From: Rhizobium skierniewicense
GTDB taxonomy: Bacteria > Pseudomonadota > Alphaproteobacteria > Rhizobiales > Rhizobiaceae
DNA length: 64,000 nt
Direction: 5' to 3'
Assembly: GCF_014196515.1 (NCBI RefSeq)
Contig: NZ_JACIDV010000005.1
Coordinates: 186,001-250,000 of the forward strand
Under the pieces are notes generated by a model that was not told the origin of the DNA, did no database searches, and was given only the letters and a program-made list of their open reading frames with translations. Positions 28,878 to 37,942 of this stretch are shown here, piece by piece (within the stretch, counting starts at the first letter, position 1; the number at the start of each line of letters is the position of its first letter). Position numbers and translations under genes: made by a program.

Positions 28878-31800
28878 CTAAGCCACCCGCCGCCACGCGA
28901 AGCGCTTCCCATCCACCGTCGACACTAACCCCATGCGAGACAGGGCGTTCAGCACCGCTTGCACGGCCCCCAAACACTTGCGACCCTGCTTGAAGCTGCT
29001 GGCAATTGTGGCAGCATCGACAGGTCCTTCCGCGTCCATAAGCTGGTGCAGAACGGCGGGCGTCTGGTCTCGCTCGTCGGTCGGAAAACTCGGCTTTGGC
29101 CCGGGTTTGGCCACCGCCGCCTCGCCAAAATCAGCCTCGATCTGCTCGGCCTTTTCCTTGTCGGAGCCGAAGCGGGGGATCTGATAATCCGACCGCAGCC
29201 AGCGCACCAGACCGCGTTTCTCTTCCTTGGCCCGCTCCTTGTTGAGCGCCACCAGCCGCGCGAGCACCTCTTCTTCCGCCAGATCGACAGGCCAGCCGTA
29301 GGCATCCGCCACCGCCGCATCCAGCCGCTCATGCAACTCCTTGATGATCAGCACCAGCCCATCATCAAAAATGCGCCGCTCCTTCTCGTTCAACTCATCC
29401 GGCCTCGCCCCCGCCTTCAACCGCTCCAGCACATTGTAAAGCCCCGTCAGCGTCAGATGCGGATGCTCGTCCAGAACCCGCTTGCGATGCGCATCCAGTT
29501 CCTCGGCAATCGCGCCGATAGTGACTTTCTGGATGTCGGTAGCGTCGGGGAATGGGAAGGGGTCGAAGCAGCGGGATTTGACATAGACAGAGTCGTTGCC
29601 AACACCAAGCCAACCGCCAGTTCTCATGGCCCATATCACATGTAATCTTGAGGACAGAACACCCAGCGTAGAGCCATCCTGCGAGCCGATGGCGACCAAC
29701 TTATTGTCTGGTAAGATCGAGGCATCAAGAAATTGAAAGACGCGATACTTGGCGGTCTCTGGTGTAACTACTAGTCTAGCTAGTCCCTTCGCGAATGCTC
29801 GATACATTTCATGTGTCGCCCCAAACCAGTGCCAATTGACACGGCGAAACTCCATGTTGTTGCCTTCTCGCTCAGGCTTCACCTTGGTCGCGACATGCTG
29901 ATAAACGGCCGGGAACCGTGATCTCAACTCCTCTTGCGACATAGGGTAATTGTCGATCACCATCACATCACGAGCGCGCGCAGTAAGATCTTTTCCGTTA
30001 CGGTAATGGCGGATGTGTGCGTCCAGTCCTGCCTTCGTACCAAGACCGAGCATCTCAGCTTCTTGAGGCGTCACTATGAATCCTGCGCCATGCAGTTTGA
30101 CGCCGGGAGAACAAATTCCCTCATTTCCCCGAAGTTTCTCTGCGATCGTCACATCCACTCCAACCGTCAAATCCGAATTGATCTTCCCTTGGCGCTCCTC
30201 AAACAAGATCACCGGGCTGTCCGTCTCGACCCCCTCTTCCGAGGTTACCTCCATCAACCGCCCCTCATGCTTGCCCGCCTGCGCCACCGTCATGGCGATG
30301 CGCACGGCGGCGCTGTCGCGGGTGACCTTGGTCCATGGGTGGTCGGGAATGGTCATGATGAGCGAGAGCGGTTTCTTGGCGTTGAGATGCGCCTCCATCA
30401 CCCGGCGCTGAAACACCTGGCTGATGGAATTGGTGGTGACGAACCCGAACCGTTTGAGGGCGCTCTTGGGTTTCAGCAGAATTTCAGCTGACCGATCCCA
30501 CCAATACATGACGAAATCGGCGCTTTCGTTCATGTGTTTATGCGCCTTCCACAGCGCCTCGGCATAGGCGCTGCCCATGCGGGCGCGAATATCCTTGCCG
30601 CCCACGAAAGGCGGGTTGCCGACGATATAATCGGCCTTTGGCCAGTCCGGGCGGCGCGGGTTGGGGTAGGCTTCCTTGCCATCCACCACCTTGGGCATGG
30701 GGTAACCATCCCATTTCAGCACCGCATCCATGTTCTGGATATTCTTGAACGCCTTCAGAATAGGCTCTGACGGGGCGACGCCCCGGTTGCGGAAGTGCCA
30801 TTGCAGATGGCCGATCCACAGCACCAGCTCGGCAATGGCGGCGGCGCGCGGGTTGACCTCGATGCCGAGAAACTGGTGCGGATCGACCGTGTGGGTTTCC
30901 AGCGCCAGCCCTTCCTGTCCGCCAAGGTTGACCAGCGCCTCCAGCACCTCGCCTTCCAGACGCTTCATCAGCTCCAGCGAGACGTACAGGAAGTTGCCGG
31001 TGCCGCAGGCCGGGTCCAGCACGCGGGTTTCGCACAGCGTGTCATGAAACGCCTGCACGGTCTTGATGGCCGCATCCGCCTTGCCCTCGGCCTTCTGCCG
31101 GTCGGCGGTGGAGCGGGCATTGTCCCACTCTGCCCGCAAGGGGTCGATCACGGTGGCGATGACCAGCCGCTCCACATAGGCGCGCGGCGTGTAATGCGCG
31201 CCCAGCTTGCGCCGGTCCGTGGGGTCCAGCGCCTGTTCCAGAAACGTACCGAAAATGGCCGGTTCCACGTCTTTCCAGTCGTGGTTGGCAGCCGCCACCA
31301 GCTCGCCGATTTCTTCCTTGGCAAGCTTCAGCGCCTTGCGGTTCTTGAAGAACTCGCCGTTGAATTTTTTCACCTTCTGGCGGATGGTGGCGGTAAAGCC
31401 GCCCTCATCCATCGCCTTCCACAGGTCTTCCATCATGCCGGGAAAAATCTCCGGCTTTTGCGCGCAGTCCTTCAACAGGTCCTTGAAGCAATCCTTCGGC
31501 AGAAGCTGCACGTCCTCGGCAAACATGGTGAACAGCATGCGCATGAGGAACATGGCCACCTCTTCCGCCGCATAGCCGGATTTTTCCAGCGCCTGACTGA
31601 CCTTGGCGATGCGGGTGGCAATATCGCGCGTGACCTTTGCCGCATGCAGCGAGGGGTCGAGCGAAACGGGATTGGTCCAGATGGCTTTCAGCCGCGCCCG
31701 CACCGTCTCGTCGCGCAGATCTTCCAGATAGATGCGGAACGAGCGGCGGTCCGGGAACTGGTCGTAGGCTTTACCGTCACGGCGAAAATTCGCATAGATT

Positions 31801-32270
31801 TCAATGCAGTGGCCCACATCGCAGACCAGCACAAAGGGCGGTGGCTCATGGGCTGCGGGCAACAGGCGCACATAGTTTTCCGCCTGTGCACGGGCATTCA
31901 TCATCAACACGTCCCAGGCGCGGTTGGCGCTGGCGCGGCGTCCGCGTGGCGCGCTTTCCAGCCCCGGCAGCGTCGGAGTGTCTGCCAGCTTCTTGTCACC
32001 GGAAAGGCGGCTCTGCTTGGCTTCCAGCACGAAGCAGTTGCGCTTGTAAAGATCGATCCGCTTGGAATTAACAGCGCCGTCGCGGGTCGTTTCCTTCACC
32101 ACGCGCTCGAACACATAATCATTGGTGTCGGGCGAGGCGGAGGCCGGGTCGGGCTGCGGCAGGTCCAGCAGGCTGCACATCTCGGTCAGAAACAGCGCAT
32201 AATTCGCTCGCTCCTGTCCGCCTTCCTGCCCTTGCCAACGCGCAATGAACGCCTCAACCGCTGCCTGCAC
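28878..32270 (-). CDS. MmeI-like single-chain restriction-modification enzyme (type IIL)
   Basis: This is an 1130-residue protein combining nuclease, methyltransferase and target recognition in one chain. The N-terminal domain has D73-x9-E83-A-K85, exactly the D-x9-ExK nuclease motif spacing of MmeI. The helical spacer is followed by an N6-adenine methyltransferase with SAM motif DPACGTGNF (about residue 418) and catalytic NPPF (about 551), and then a target-recognition region. A C-terminal winged-helix-like extension (last 80 residues) makes it longer than MmeI (919). It starts at GTG 32270. All catalytic motifs are intact, so it may both methylate and cut. It stands alone between housekeeping genes, with no toxin, integrase or other defence gene next to it. 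A methyltransferase-only defence role (BREX or DISARM type) is less likely given the nuclease motif. Confidence 0.85.
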   Translation of the reverse strand: MQAAVEAFIARWQGQEGGQERANYALFLTEMCSLLDLPQPDPASASPDTNDYVFERVVKETTRDGAVNSKRIDLYKRNCFVLEAKQSRLSGDKKLADTPTLPGLESAPRGRRASANRAWDVLMMNARAQAENYVRLLPAAHEPPPFVLVCDVGHCIEIYANFRRDGKAYDQFPDRRSFRIYLEDLRDETVRARLKAIWTNPVSLDPSLHAAKVTRDIATRIAKVSQALEKSGYAAEEVAMFLMRMLFTMFAEDVQLLPKDCFKDLLKDCAQKPEIFPGMMEDLWKAMDEGGFTATIRQKVKKFNGEFFKNRKALKLAKEEIGELVAAANHDWKDVEPAIFGTFLEQALDPTDRRKLGAHYTPRAYVERLVIATVIDPLRAEWDNARSTADRQKAEGKADAAIKTVQAFHDTLCETRVLDPACGTGNFLYVSLELMKRLEGEVLEALVNLGGQEGLALETHTVDPHQFLGIEVNPRAAAIAELVLWIGHLQWHFRNRGVAPSEPILKAFKNIQNMDAVLKWDGYPMPKVVDGKEAYPNPRRPDWPKADYIVGNPPFVGGKDIRARMGSAYAEALWKAHKHMNESADFVMYWWDRSAEILLKPKSALKRFGFVTTNSISQVFQRRVMEAHLNAKKPLSLIMTIPDHPWTKVTRDSAAVRIAMTVAQAGKHEGRLMEVTSEEGVETDSPVILFEERQGKINSDLTVGVDVTIAEKLRGNEGICSPGVKLHGAGFIVTPQEAEMLGLGTKAGLDAHIRHYRNGKDLTARARDVMVIDNYPMSQEELRSRFPAVYQHVATKVKPEREGNNMEFRRVNWHWFGATHEMYRAFAKGLARLVVTPETAKYRVFQFLDASILPDNKLVAIGSQDGSTLGVLSSRLHVIWAMRTGGWLGVGNDSVYVKSRCFDPFPFPDATDIQKVTIGAIAEELDAHRKRVLDEHPHLTLTGLYNVLERLKAGARPDELNEKERRIFDDGLVLIIKELHERLDAAVADAYGWPVDLAEEEVLARLVALNKERAKEEKRGLVRWLRSDYQIPRFGSDKEKAEQIEADFGEAAVAKPGPKPSFPTDERDQTPAVLHQLMDAEGPVDAATIASSFKQGRKCLGAVQAVLNALSRMGLVSTVDGKRFAWRRVA

Positions 32271-32367
32271 TGTTCATTCCCCTCGCTCGCCTTCAGGTCT
32301 GTCTTAAAGCAGCCTTCGGAAGACGCCAAGAGGCGGGAATGATATCCCCTTCACACAACACGAAAAG

Positions 32368-32397
32368 ACGCCCCCTTCCATCACGAAAAGGGGCGTC
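32368..32397 (-). terminator. Terminator of the DUF992 gene
   Basis: The stem GACGCCCC.../...GGGGCGTC (10 bp) is followed on the minus strand by TTTTCG. It lies just past the DUF992 stop. Confidence 0.75.
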
Positions 32398-32415
32398 CGT
32401 CGTTCAGATCAGGTC

Positions 32416-32931
32416 TTAGCGAACGGCGCGCAGCTGCAGGCGCGAGACGCCAGCTGCAACATTGACGCCCATGCCGGATTCAGCGCTGAGTGGCTGGAGG
32501 CCGAAGTTCTTGGCGTTGCCACCGACCAGCGCGTTGGCACCGAGACCGATACCCAGAGACGCGCGGGCGGATGCGCCGACATAGGTGCCTGCAAGGCTGC
32601 CCTGACCGATCGTCGTTGGCTCCGTGTTGACCACGACCCAGCTGATGTAGGACTTGCCGGTAACGCCCACGTCAAGACCGAGCTTGCCGATGGTGCCGGT
32701 GTAGCGCTCCACCTTGCCGGCGCGCTGCTTGAACTGGCAATCGACCGCGCGGCTGGAGCCGACCAGAAGACCGATGCCGCCTGCCACTTCGCAAGACAGC
32801 GTGCCCAGACGCTCCTTAGGTTGGCTGACAACCTTTTCAACAGGCTTTCTTGAGTGCTGGTTGCTGGCGGCAGAAGCGGCGGAGGTCATGGCCATTGCGC
32901 CTGCAAGCGCGAGGATCAGTGTCTTTTTCAT
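32416..32931 (-). CDS. DUF992 exported protein
   Basis: This is a 171-residue protein with a clear signal peptide (MKKTLILALAGAMAMTSAASA) and a DUF992 domain. The domain text includes LGTLSCEVAGGIGLLVGSSRAVDCQF and YTGTIGKLGLDVGVTGKSY. Two cysteines about 20 apart may form a disulfide. The family is confined to alphaproteobacteria and has no known function. It starts at 32931, overlapping the BON-gene stop by four bases (ATGA), so the two are coupled. Confidence 0.87.
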   Translation of the reverse strand: MKKTLILALAGAMAMTSAASAASNQHSRKPVEKVVSQPKERLGTLSCEVAGGIGLLVGSSRAVDCQFKQRAGKVERYTGTIGKLGLDVGVTGKSYISWVVVNTEPTTIGQGSLAGTYVGASARASLGIGLGANALVGGNAKNFGLQPLSAESGMGVNVAAGVSRLQLRAVR

Positions 32932-33269
32932 GTGATGTCTCTTTTCATCTGAAGAATTTTGCCAGATGTCCGTTGATCCCTCTTCGGGCCACGGACTGGC
33001 TGCTTGGGTGGGGTCAGGCACGTTTCTCGCACATCGATGTCGGCAAAGACGGGCCCGGACGAAATGTCGGCGGCAATCCCGATCGCCTTGTCCACGGCCG
33101 CCACGCACGTGGCGCTGCCGGTGAGCGTGACGACGCCCGAAGAAACCTCCACGTCGATCCGGCAGTCTTCAAGACCGTGTGCGTAGGCCAGTAACGATTT
33201 GATCGCGGCACTGGTTGCACACTGGCCGGACGATGTCTCCGATGACGGGGAGAAGACGGGGAAAAACAT
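32928..33269 (-). CDS. BON-domain protein
   Basis: This is a 113-residue protein with one BON domain at about residues 20-83 (IDVEVSSGVVTLTGSATCVAAVDKAIGIA). BON domains are thought to bind phospholipids or other envelope ligands. No signal peptide is visible, unlike OsmY. GGAGG precedes the start at 33269. It lies 60 bases after the CsbD-like gene and overlaps DUF992 downstream, suggesting a small stress/envelope operon of three genes. Confidence 0.75.
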   Translation of the reverse strand: MFFPVFSPSSETSSGQCATSAAIKSLLAYAHGLEDCRIDVEVSSGVVTLTGSATCVAAVDKAIGIAADISSGPVFADIDVRETCLTPPKQPVRGPKRDQRTSGKILQMKRDIT

Positions 33270-33329
33270 GGTGGGTTTGCCTCCGTTGATCAGGCACGCC
33301 GTTTGGCGAGCCCGGCTCTGGGTCGACGT

Positions 33330-33509
33330 TTACTTGAACGCGCCTTTGACAGCGTCCACACCCTTGCCGACTGTGCTCTGCACATCGCCGGCGATCTTTT
33401 CGCCACGGCCTTCGGCTTCCAGCTTCTTGTTGCCGGTCAGTTTGCCGGCAGCTTCCTTGATTGTGCCCTTCAGTTCCTTGGCGGCACCTTCGATACGGTT
33501 CTTATCCAT
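33330..33509 (-). CDS. CsbD-family small stress protein
   Basis: This is a short 59-residue gene that is easily missed. The product begins MDKNRIEGAAKELKGTIKEA and continues with a GKLTGNKKLEAEG segment, the hallmark of the CsbD family (general-stress-induced, very hydrophilic, helical). The start at 33509 is preceded by GGAAGGATAC. In rhizobia such genes are usually under general stress control, but I could not find a convincing ECF-type promoter in the 175 bases upstream. Confidence 0.9.
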   Translation of the reverse strand: MDKNRIEGAAKELKGTIKEAAGKLTGNKKLEAEGRGEKIAGDVQSTVGKGVDAVKGAFK

Positions 33510-33684
33510 GATGTATCCTTCCTAAAACTGTGTTTTTAACGGTCTGACGTCGGTGGGGAGCCCGCGATGGAGCCAACGTCATGCCATAGGAGATACAGCC
33601 GCCCGACAAGGTTTTGCAGAGCGAAAAATACTATTCGAATTGGTAGAAAATGACCTTTTTTACGGAGTCTTGCCCGTTTTTTGA

Positions 33685-35244
33685 TTATTTTCCGGTTTTG
33701 GCCTTGGCGCCTGTCCCGTTTTTGCTGTCACTCGTGCCGGTAAAACCGCGTTCGCGTGCCCAGATGACCGCCGCCGCGCGGCGGTTGACGCCGATCTTGC
33801 CGTAGAGCGAGGCAATGTGATTGCGGATCGTGTTCTTGGACAGATGCAGCGTGTCGCTCATCTCGGCATCGGTCTGGCCGTTGCAGATGAGGCCGAGAAT
33901 TTCACGCTCGCGGTCGCTCAGCTCCATCAGCTGCGCGGTGGGGGCAGCACTCGACTGGTGCTTGAGCGTCGCCAGACGATCGACGATGGACCGGCTGAAC
34001 CAGGACGTATCGGCCATCACGCTTTCGATGGCTTCGACAAGCTGCGCTTCGCTGCGGCGTCGCTCGGTCACGTCCTGAAGGGCCCAGATGACGCATTGCT
34101 CGTCATTGATCTCCACCCGCTCTGCCGAGACGAGGCAGTCGGCCGTACCACCGTCCTTCTGGCGCATGCGCATGGCTTCGTTGCGAACAAAGATATTGTC
34201 GCGCAGCTTTTCCTCCAGCGCACGGCGTGCGGCAACATCCTCCCACAGCCGAAGATCGCTTGCCGTGCGCCCGGTAATTTCGGTCACACCATAACCGGAA
34301 ATCTGTAGAAACGCGTCGTTGACCTCCGTAAACACAAAATCGTCCAGTCGCGAAACCGCAGCGGGCGCAGGCGAAAGCTTGAAGGATTTGGAAAAGCGCT
34401 CCTCGCTTTGGCGCAGGGCGTTCTGGGCTTTTCGTCTGGCATCGAGATCGGCGAAGGTGAAGAGCATGCACGGCTCCTCGACCACAGAGATCGGTTCTCC
34501 GGCCACGATCACCAGCCGGTCGCCACCATCGGGCAACGGCACCAGCGCCTCGCGGTGGCGGATCACCCGGCCATCGTTCAGCTTGGTCAAGGCATCCTCG
34601 CCCGTGTCGCAGTTCGAAAACAGACCGATCGCCTCGACCGTCTTGCCGACCACGTCTTCCTTGGAAAATCCCGTCATTTCCAGAAAGCCTTCATTGACGC
34701 GAATGAAGCGATGGTCATCCAGCCGGCAAATGAGACCCGGCGCGGGATTGGCGTTGAAAGAGCGCTCGAACCGTTCTTCGGCCTCGAAACGCGGCGTCTC
34801 GTCGCGCAGGATCAGCGCCAGAACATCCGGCTTGTCTGTGCCATCGGAAATGATCATGCTGCGCACGGTGTGCACCCAAACCAGATCGAGATCGTCGGCA
34901 GGTGATATCTCCACCGTCACATCGTCGATCGTTTCTCCCGCCAGCAGGCGTTCGAGCGGGTATTGCCCCTCGTCCAGCAGGTGGTTGTTCCGATAGCGCA
35001 GCGTGAAGCGGCGCCGATAGTCCCTGGCATCGGCACCCAGATCTTCGATGCTGTCGACGCGGTGCATCTCAAGGGCCGATACATTGGCCCAGACGATATC
35101 GCCATTTGGCTCCACAAGAATGATGCCATCGCTCAAACCGCCAATCAGTTCCTGAAGACTGCCTCGGTTGATCCTGGGTGGCTGCTGGGGAGCATCGTTC
35201 ATTTCGTGTCTCGGCTGCGTGGACAAATCATGTGCGATCATCAT
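33685..35244 (-). CDS. PAS-domain LuxR-type transcriptional regulator
   Basis: This is a 519-residue soluble regulator with three PAS-like domains at about residues 30-150, 160-280 and 290-415. A LuxR-type helix-turn-helix follows near the C-terminus (LSDREREILGLICNGQTDAEMSDTLHLSKNTIRNHIASLYGKIGV region, about 442-490). There is no receiver, kinase or autoinducer domain, so the PAS domains probably sense a small ligand, redox state or light. An alternative start at 35202 (MNDAPQQPP) is possible. It is divergent from the EAL gene, 146 bases away, which makes that gene a likely target. Confidence 0.88.
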   Translation of the reverse strand: MMIAHDLSTQPRHEMNDAPQQPPRINRGSLQELIGGLSDGIILVEPNGDIVWANVSALEMHRVDSIEDLGADARDYRRRFTLRYRNNHLLDEGQYPLERLLAGETIDDVTVEISPADDLDLVWVHTVRSMIISDGTDKPDVLALILRDETPRFEAEERFERSFNANPAPGLICRLDDHRFIRVNEGFLEMTGFSKEDVVGKTVEAIGLFSNCDTGEDALTKLNDGRVIRHREALVPLPDGGDRLVIVAGEPISVVEEPCMLFTFADLDARRKAQNALRQSEERFSKSFKLSPAPAAVSRLDDFVFTEVNDAFLQISGYGVTEITGRTASDLRLWEDVAARRALEEKLRDNIFVRNEAMRMRQKDGGTADCLVSAERVEINDEQCVIWALQDVTERRRSEAQLVEAIESVMADTSWFSRSIVDRLATLKHQSSAAPTAQLMELSDREREILGLICNGQTDAEMSDTLHLSKNTIRNHIASLYGKIGVNRRAAAVIWARERGFTGTSDSKNGTGAKAKTGK

Positions 35245-35390
35245 GCCGTCTCTCGAGGCGAAAAGCGAGCGGTGGACACACGAAGAGCATTGTCATAGCG
35301 CAAAAGTTGTGATGGGCAGCACGGCGGCAACAAAGGCTTAATCCCTTATCCTCTAATGTGACGAAAATATCGAAGAGAGAGAGCTTGCCA

Positions 35391-36158
35391 ATGCCCACAC
35401 AGTGCAATGGTTGCCGCGACGGCGCAGCATTTGACGTACCATTTTCCATGGCTTTCCAGCCGATTGTCGACATCACAACAGGCAAGGTCTTCGCCCATGA
35501 GGCGCTGGTGCGCGGCCCGACGGGAGAAGGTGCAGGCTCTGTTTTAAGTCGCGTCAGTGATGACACCCGCTACGCGTTCGACCAGCAATGCCGAGTCAAG
35601 GCCATCGAGCTTGCCGCAAAGCTCTACGATCCTGCAGACGACGTGAAACTGTCGATCAATTTCATGCCGAACGCCGTCTATGAGCCACGCGCCTGTATCC
35701 GCCTGACCTTGCAGACGGCGATGAAGACAGGGTTTCCGCTCAACCGCATCATCTTCGAATTTACCGAAAACGAAAAGCTCGACACCAAGCACGTGCTCGA
35801 CATCTTGCGAACATATCGGGATATGGGCTTCAAGACCGCCATTGATGACTTCGGTGCCGGACATTCGGGCATCGGCCTGCTGACCCTTTTTCAACCTGAT
35901 ATTGTCAAGCTGGATATGGACCTCATCCGCGGTATCGACACCGATATCTCCAGACGCATCATCGTCAAGCACACGCTGAACATGCTGTTTGAACTCAACA
36001 TCACGCCCCTGTGCGAAGGCGTTGAAACCTACGGGGAGATGTCGGTGCTGAAAGACCTCGGCGTCAGTCTCATCCAGGGATACCTGCTGGCAAAACCGAG
36101 CTTCGAGACTCTGGCCGTTCCAGCACTGTTTGCTCCGCCGCTTGCGCACGCGGTTTGA
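35391..36158 (+). CDS. EAL-domain cyclic di-GMP phosphodiesterase
   Basis: This is a 255-residue stand-alone EAL domain. It has the catalytic set EAL (37-39), the Asn in INFMPNA, FEFTENE, the DDFGAGHSG loop, KLDMDLIRG and EGVET, all intact. It should hydrolyse c-di-GMP to pGpG. A short N-terminal segment carries a CNGCRD cysteine pair of unknown use. The ATG at 35391 is preferred over a GTG at 35358. It is divergent from the PAS-LuxR regulator. Confidence 0.9.
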   Translation: MPTQCNGCRDGAAFDVPFSMAFQPIVDITTGKVFAHEALVRGPTGEGAGSVLSRVSDDTRYAFDQQCRVKAIELAAKLYDPADDVKLSINFMPNAVYEPRACIRLTLQTAMKTGFPLNRIIFEFTENEKLDTKHVLDILRTYRDMGFKTAIDDFGAGHSGIGLLTLFQPDIVKLDMDLIRGIDTDISRRIIVKHTLNMLFELNITPLCEGVETYGEMSVLKDLGVSLIQGYLLAKPSFETLAVPALFAPPLAHAV

Positions 36159-36281
36159 CAGGCTTGTATGATGGGGAAAGACCGGGCGCGTGACACGCGC
36201 CTGTCATGAACGCGTTATAATTGCTGTATCAACACAAAGCCGGTTTTGACTCGTGAACCGAAGCGCGGAGGTTGATCTCGC

Positions 36282-37439
36282 ATGAACATTGCCCTTGTTG
36301 TTGGCGCGCTCATCCTGCTCTTCGTGCATCTTTTAAGTATCGCGCTTGCAACGGTCCGGTTGAAACGAACGCCGCTCCCCACTGTATTTGCCTCATCAAA
36401 ACCGCCTGTTTCCCTTATCATTCCCCTGCGCGGCATCGAGAATTTCACACCGCTGACGATTTCGCGTGCCTTCACTCTGGACTGGCCGAACTACGAAATC
36501 ATCTTCTGTGTGGCGGACAGGAGCGATCCGGTCATCAAAGAGGTCCAGTCACACCTGGCAGCCTTTCCGCACATCAGCGCAAGAGTGCTGATCGGCGACG
36601 ACAGGATCAGCGCCAATCCCAAACTCAACAATTGCGTCAAGGGTTGGCGGGCAGCGGCCCATGACTGGGTGGTGCTGGCCGATTCCAACGTGTTAATGCC
36701 ATCAGACTACATCACGACATTGATGGCGGCGTGGCGCAACGACACCGGCCTCGTCTGCTCCCCGCCCATCGGCTCACGGCCGCAAGACCTGTGGGCCGAG
36801 GTCGAATGCTGCTTTCTCAACACGTTCCAGGCCCGTTATCAGTATTCGGCGGAAGCCTTGGGCAACGGTTTCGCGCAGGGCAAGACGATGCTGTGGAACA
36901 AACCGTTTCTCGATGCGCGGGGTGGCATCGAGGCGCTGGGAGCTGAAATTGCCGAGGATGCAGCGGCCACCAAGCTGGTGCGGGCAGCCGGCCTGAATGT
37001 TCATCTCGTCTCGTCTCCGTTCGAGCAGCCGCTCGGGCGACGCAGCCTCGGCGAGATATGGTCTCGACAAACCCGCTGGGGCAGGCTGCGGCGCGTCACA
37101 TTCCCGCTGTTCTTCGCGCCAGAAATTTTCGTCGGTGTGGTCCCGCCTCTGCTGCTGACCATTGCAGCGCTCTTCCTCGCTGGAGCCGGTATGACCTTGG
37201 TTCTCGCGGGCGCAGGTGCTGTCATCGCGGGCTTTTACCTGCCGGAGCTCTACCTCGCCAGACGCGCGGGCTGGCACACCTCATGGCGAAGCGTCCCAGC
37301 CATGATGATCCGCGACATTCTCCTGCCTGCCATCTGGATCAAAAGCCTTCTGGGCTCCTCCGTCTCATGGCGCGGCAATAAGATGACAGTGGCGACCGAC
37401 CGGAGCAGCCTTTCTCCTTCCGCCGCCGAGCTTTCATAA
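36282..37439 (+). CDS. Ceramide-glucosyltransferase-like (GT21) glycosyltransferase
   Basis: This is a 385-residue membrane glycosyltransferase. An N-terminal membrane helix is followed by a GT-A domain with the processive-type signature: Asp in ADRSDP (about 79-82), D-S-N (134-136), the acidic pair at 225-226 and R-Q-T-R-W (262-266). At least two to three further membrane helices follow. This arrangement is that of ceramide glucosyltransferase (GT21), and Agrobacterium relatives make glucosyl lipids. The acceptor (ceramide or diacylglycerol) cannot be told from sequence. Start at 36282 after GCGGAGGTTGATCTCGC. Confidence 0.85.
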   Translation: MNIALVVGALILLFVHLLSIALATVRLKRTPLPTVFASSKPPVSLIIPLRGIENFTPLTISRAFTLDWPNYEIIFCVADRSDPVIKEVQSHLAAFPHISARVLIGDDRISANPKLNNCVKGWRAAAHDWVVLADSNVLMPSDYITTLMAAWRNDTGLVCSPPIGSRPQDLWAEVECCFLNTFQARYQYSAEALGNGFAQGKTMLWNKPFLDARGGIEALGAEIAEDAAATKLVRAAGLNVHLVSSPFEQPLGRRSLGEIWSRQTRWGRLRRVTFPLFFAPEIFVGVVPPLLLTIAALFLAGAGMTLVLAGAGAVIAGFYLPELYLARRAGWHTSWRSVPAMMIRDILLPAIWIKSLLGSSVSWRGNKMTVATDRSSLSPSAAELS

Positions 37440-37514
37440 CGCGGAACACCAAACCGTGTGAGAACCAGAAGCGTGCATTTTGCGTTCCCCGTGCTCATAG
37501 TGAGGTATGAGACC

Positions 37515-37934
37515 GTGAAAAAGCTTGTTTTGGCCGCAGCCCTGCTGCTGGCGTCGCACACACAAGGGTGGAGCATGGATAGCCTGTCGCATTTCACATG
37601 GAAAAACCGGGTCCTGCTGGTCTTTGGCCAGACGGACGACGCGAAGGTCAAAAAGCAGATCACCACGATCCGCGCGGAGGAAGCCGAACTGGCAGATCGT
37701 GACATGGTCGTGCTGCATGTCACCCAGAATAACGTCACGCCGATCTTCGGAAATACGGGCGGTATCGACGCGCAAGCGCTGGCCCGCGAAGCTGGCGCCG
37801 ATGGAAACAGCTTCAAGGCTGTGTTGATCGGCAAGGATGGTGGCGTCAAGCTTCGCAGCGAGGATGTTGTCGGCAGCGTCGCGCTATTTGATCTGATCGA
37901 CCGCATGCCCATGCGCCGGGCAGGCCAGAACTAG
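37515..37934 (+). CDS. DUF4174 exported protein
   Basis: From a GTG at 37515 this is a 139-residue protein with a signal peptide (KKLVLAAALLLASHTQGWS). A DUF4174 domain follows (FTWKNRVLLVFGQTDDAKVKKQ, DMVVLHVTQNN, FKAVLIGKDGGVKLRSEDVV). The fold looks thioredoxin-like but lacks the CxxC site. TGAGG lies ten bases before the GTG. An upstream GTG at 37458 would precede the signal peptide by 19 residues. Its role is unknown. It is convergent with fhuC. Confidence 0.8.
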   Translation: MKKLVLAAALLLASHTQGWSMDSLSHFTWKNRVLLVFGQTDDAKVKKQITTIRAEEAELADRDMVVLHVTQNNVTPIFGNTGGIDAQALAREAGADGNSFKAVLIGKDGGVKLRSEDVVGSVALFDLIDRMPMRRAGQN

Positions 37935-37942
37935 GCAGTGCC

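Noticed and set aside
33510-33684. ECF/general-stress promoter (GGAAC-N16-CGTT) for the CsbD gene
   Set aside because: Only a CGTT-like -10 was seen; no GGAAC at the needed distance.
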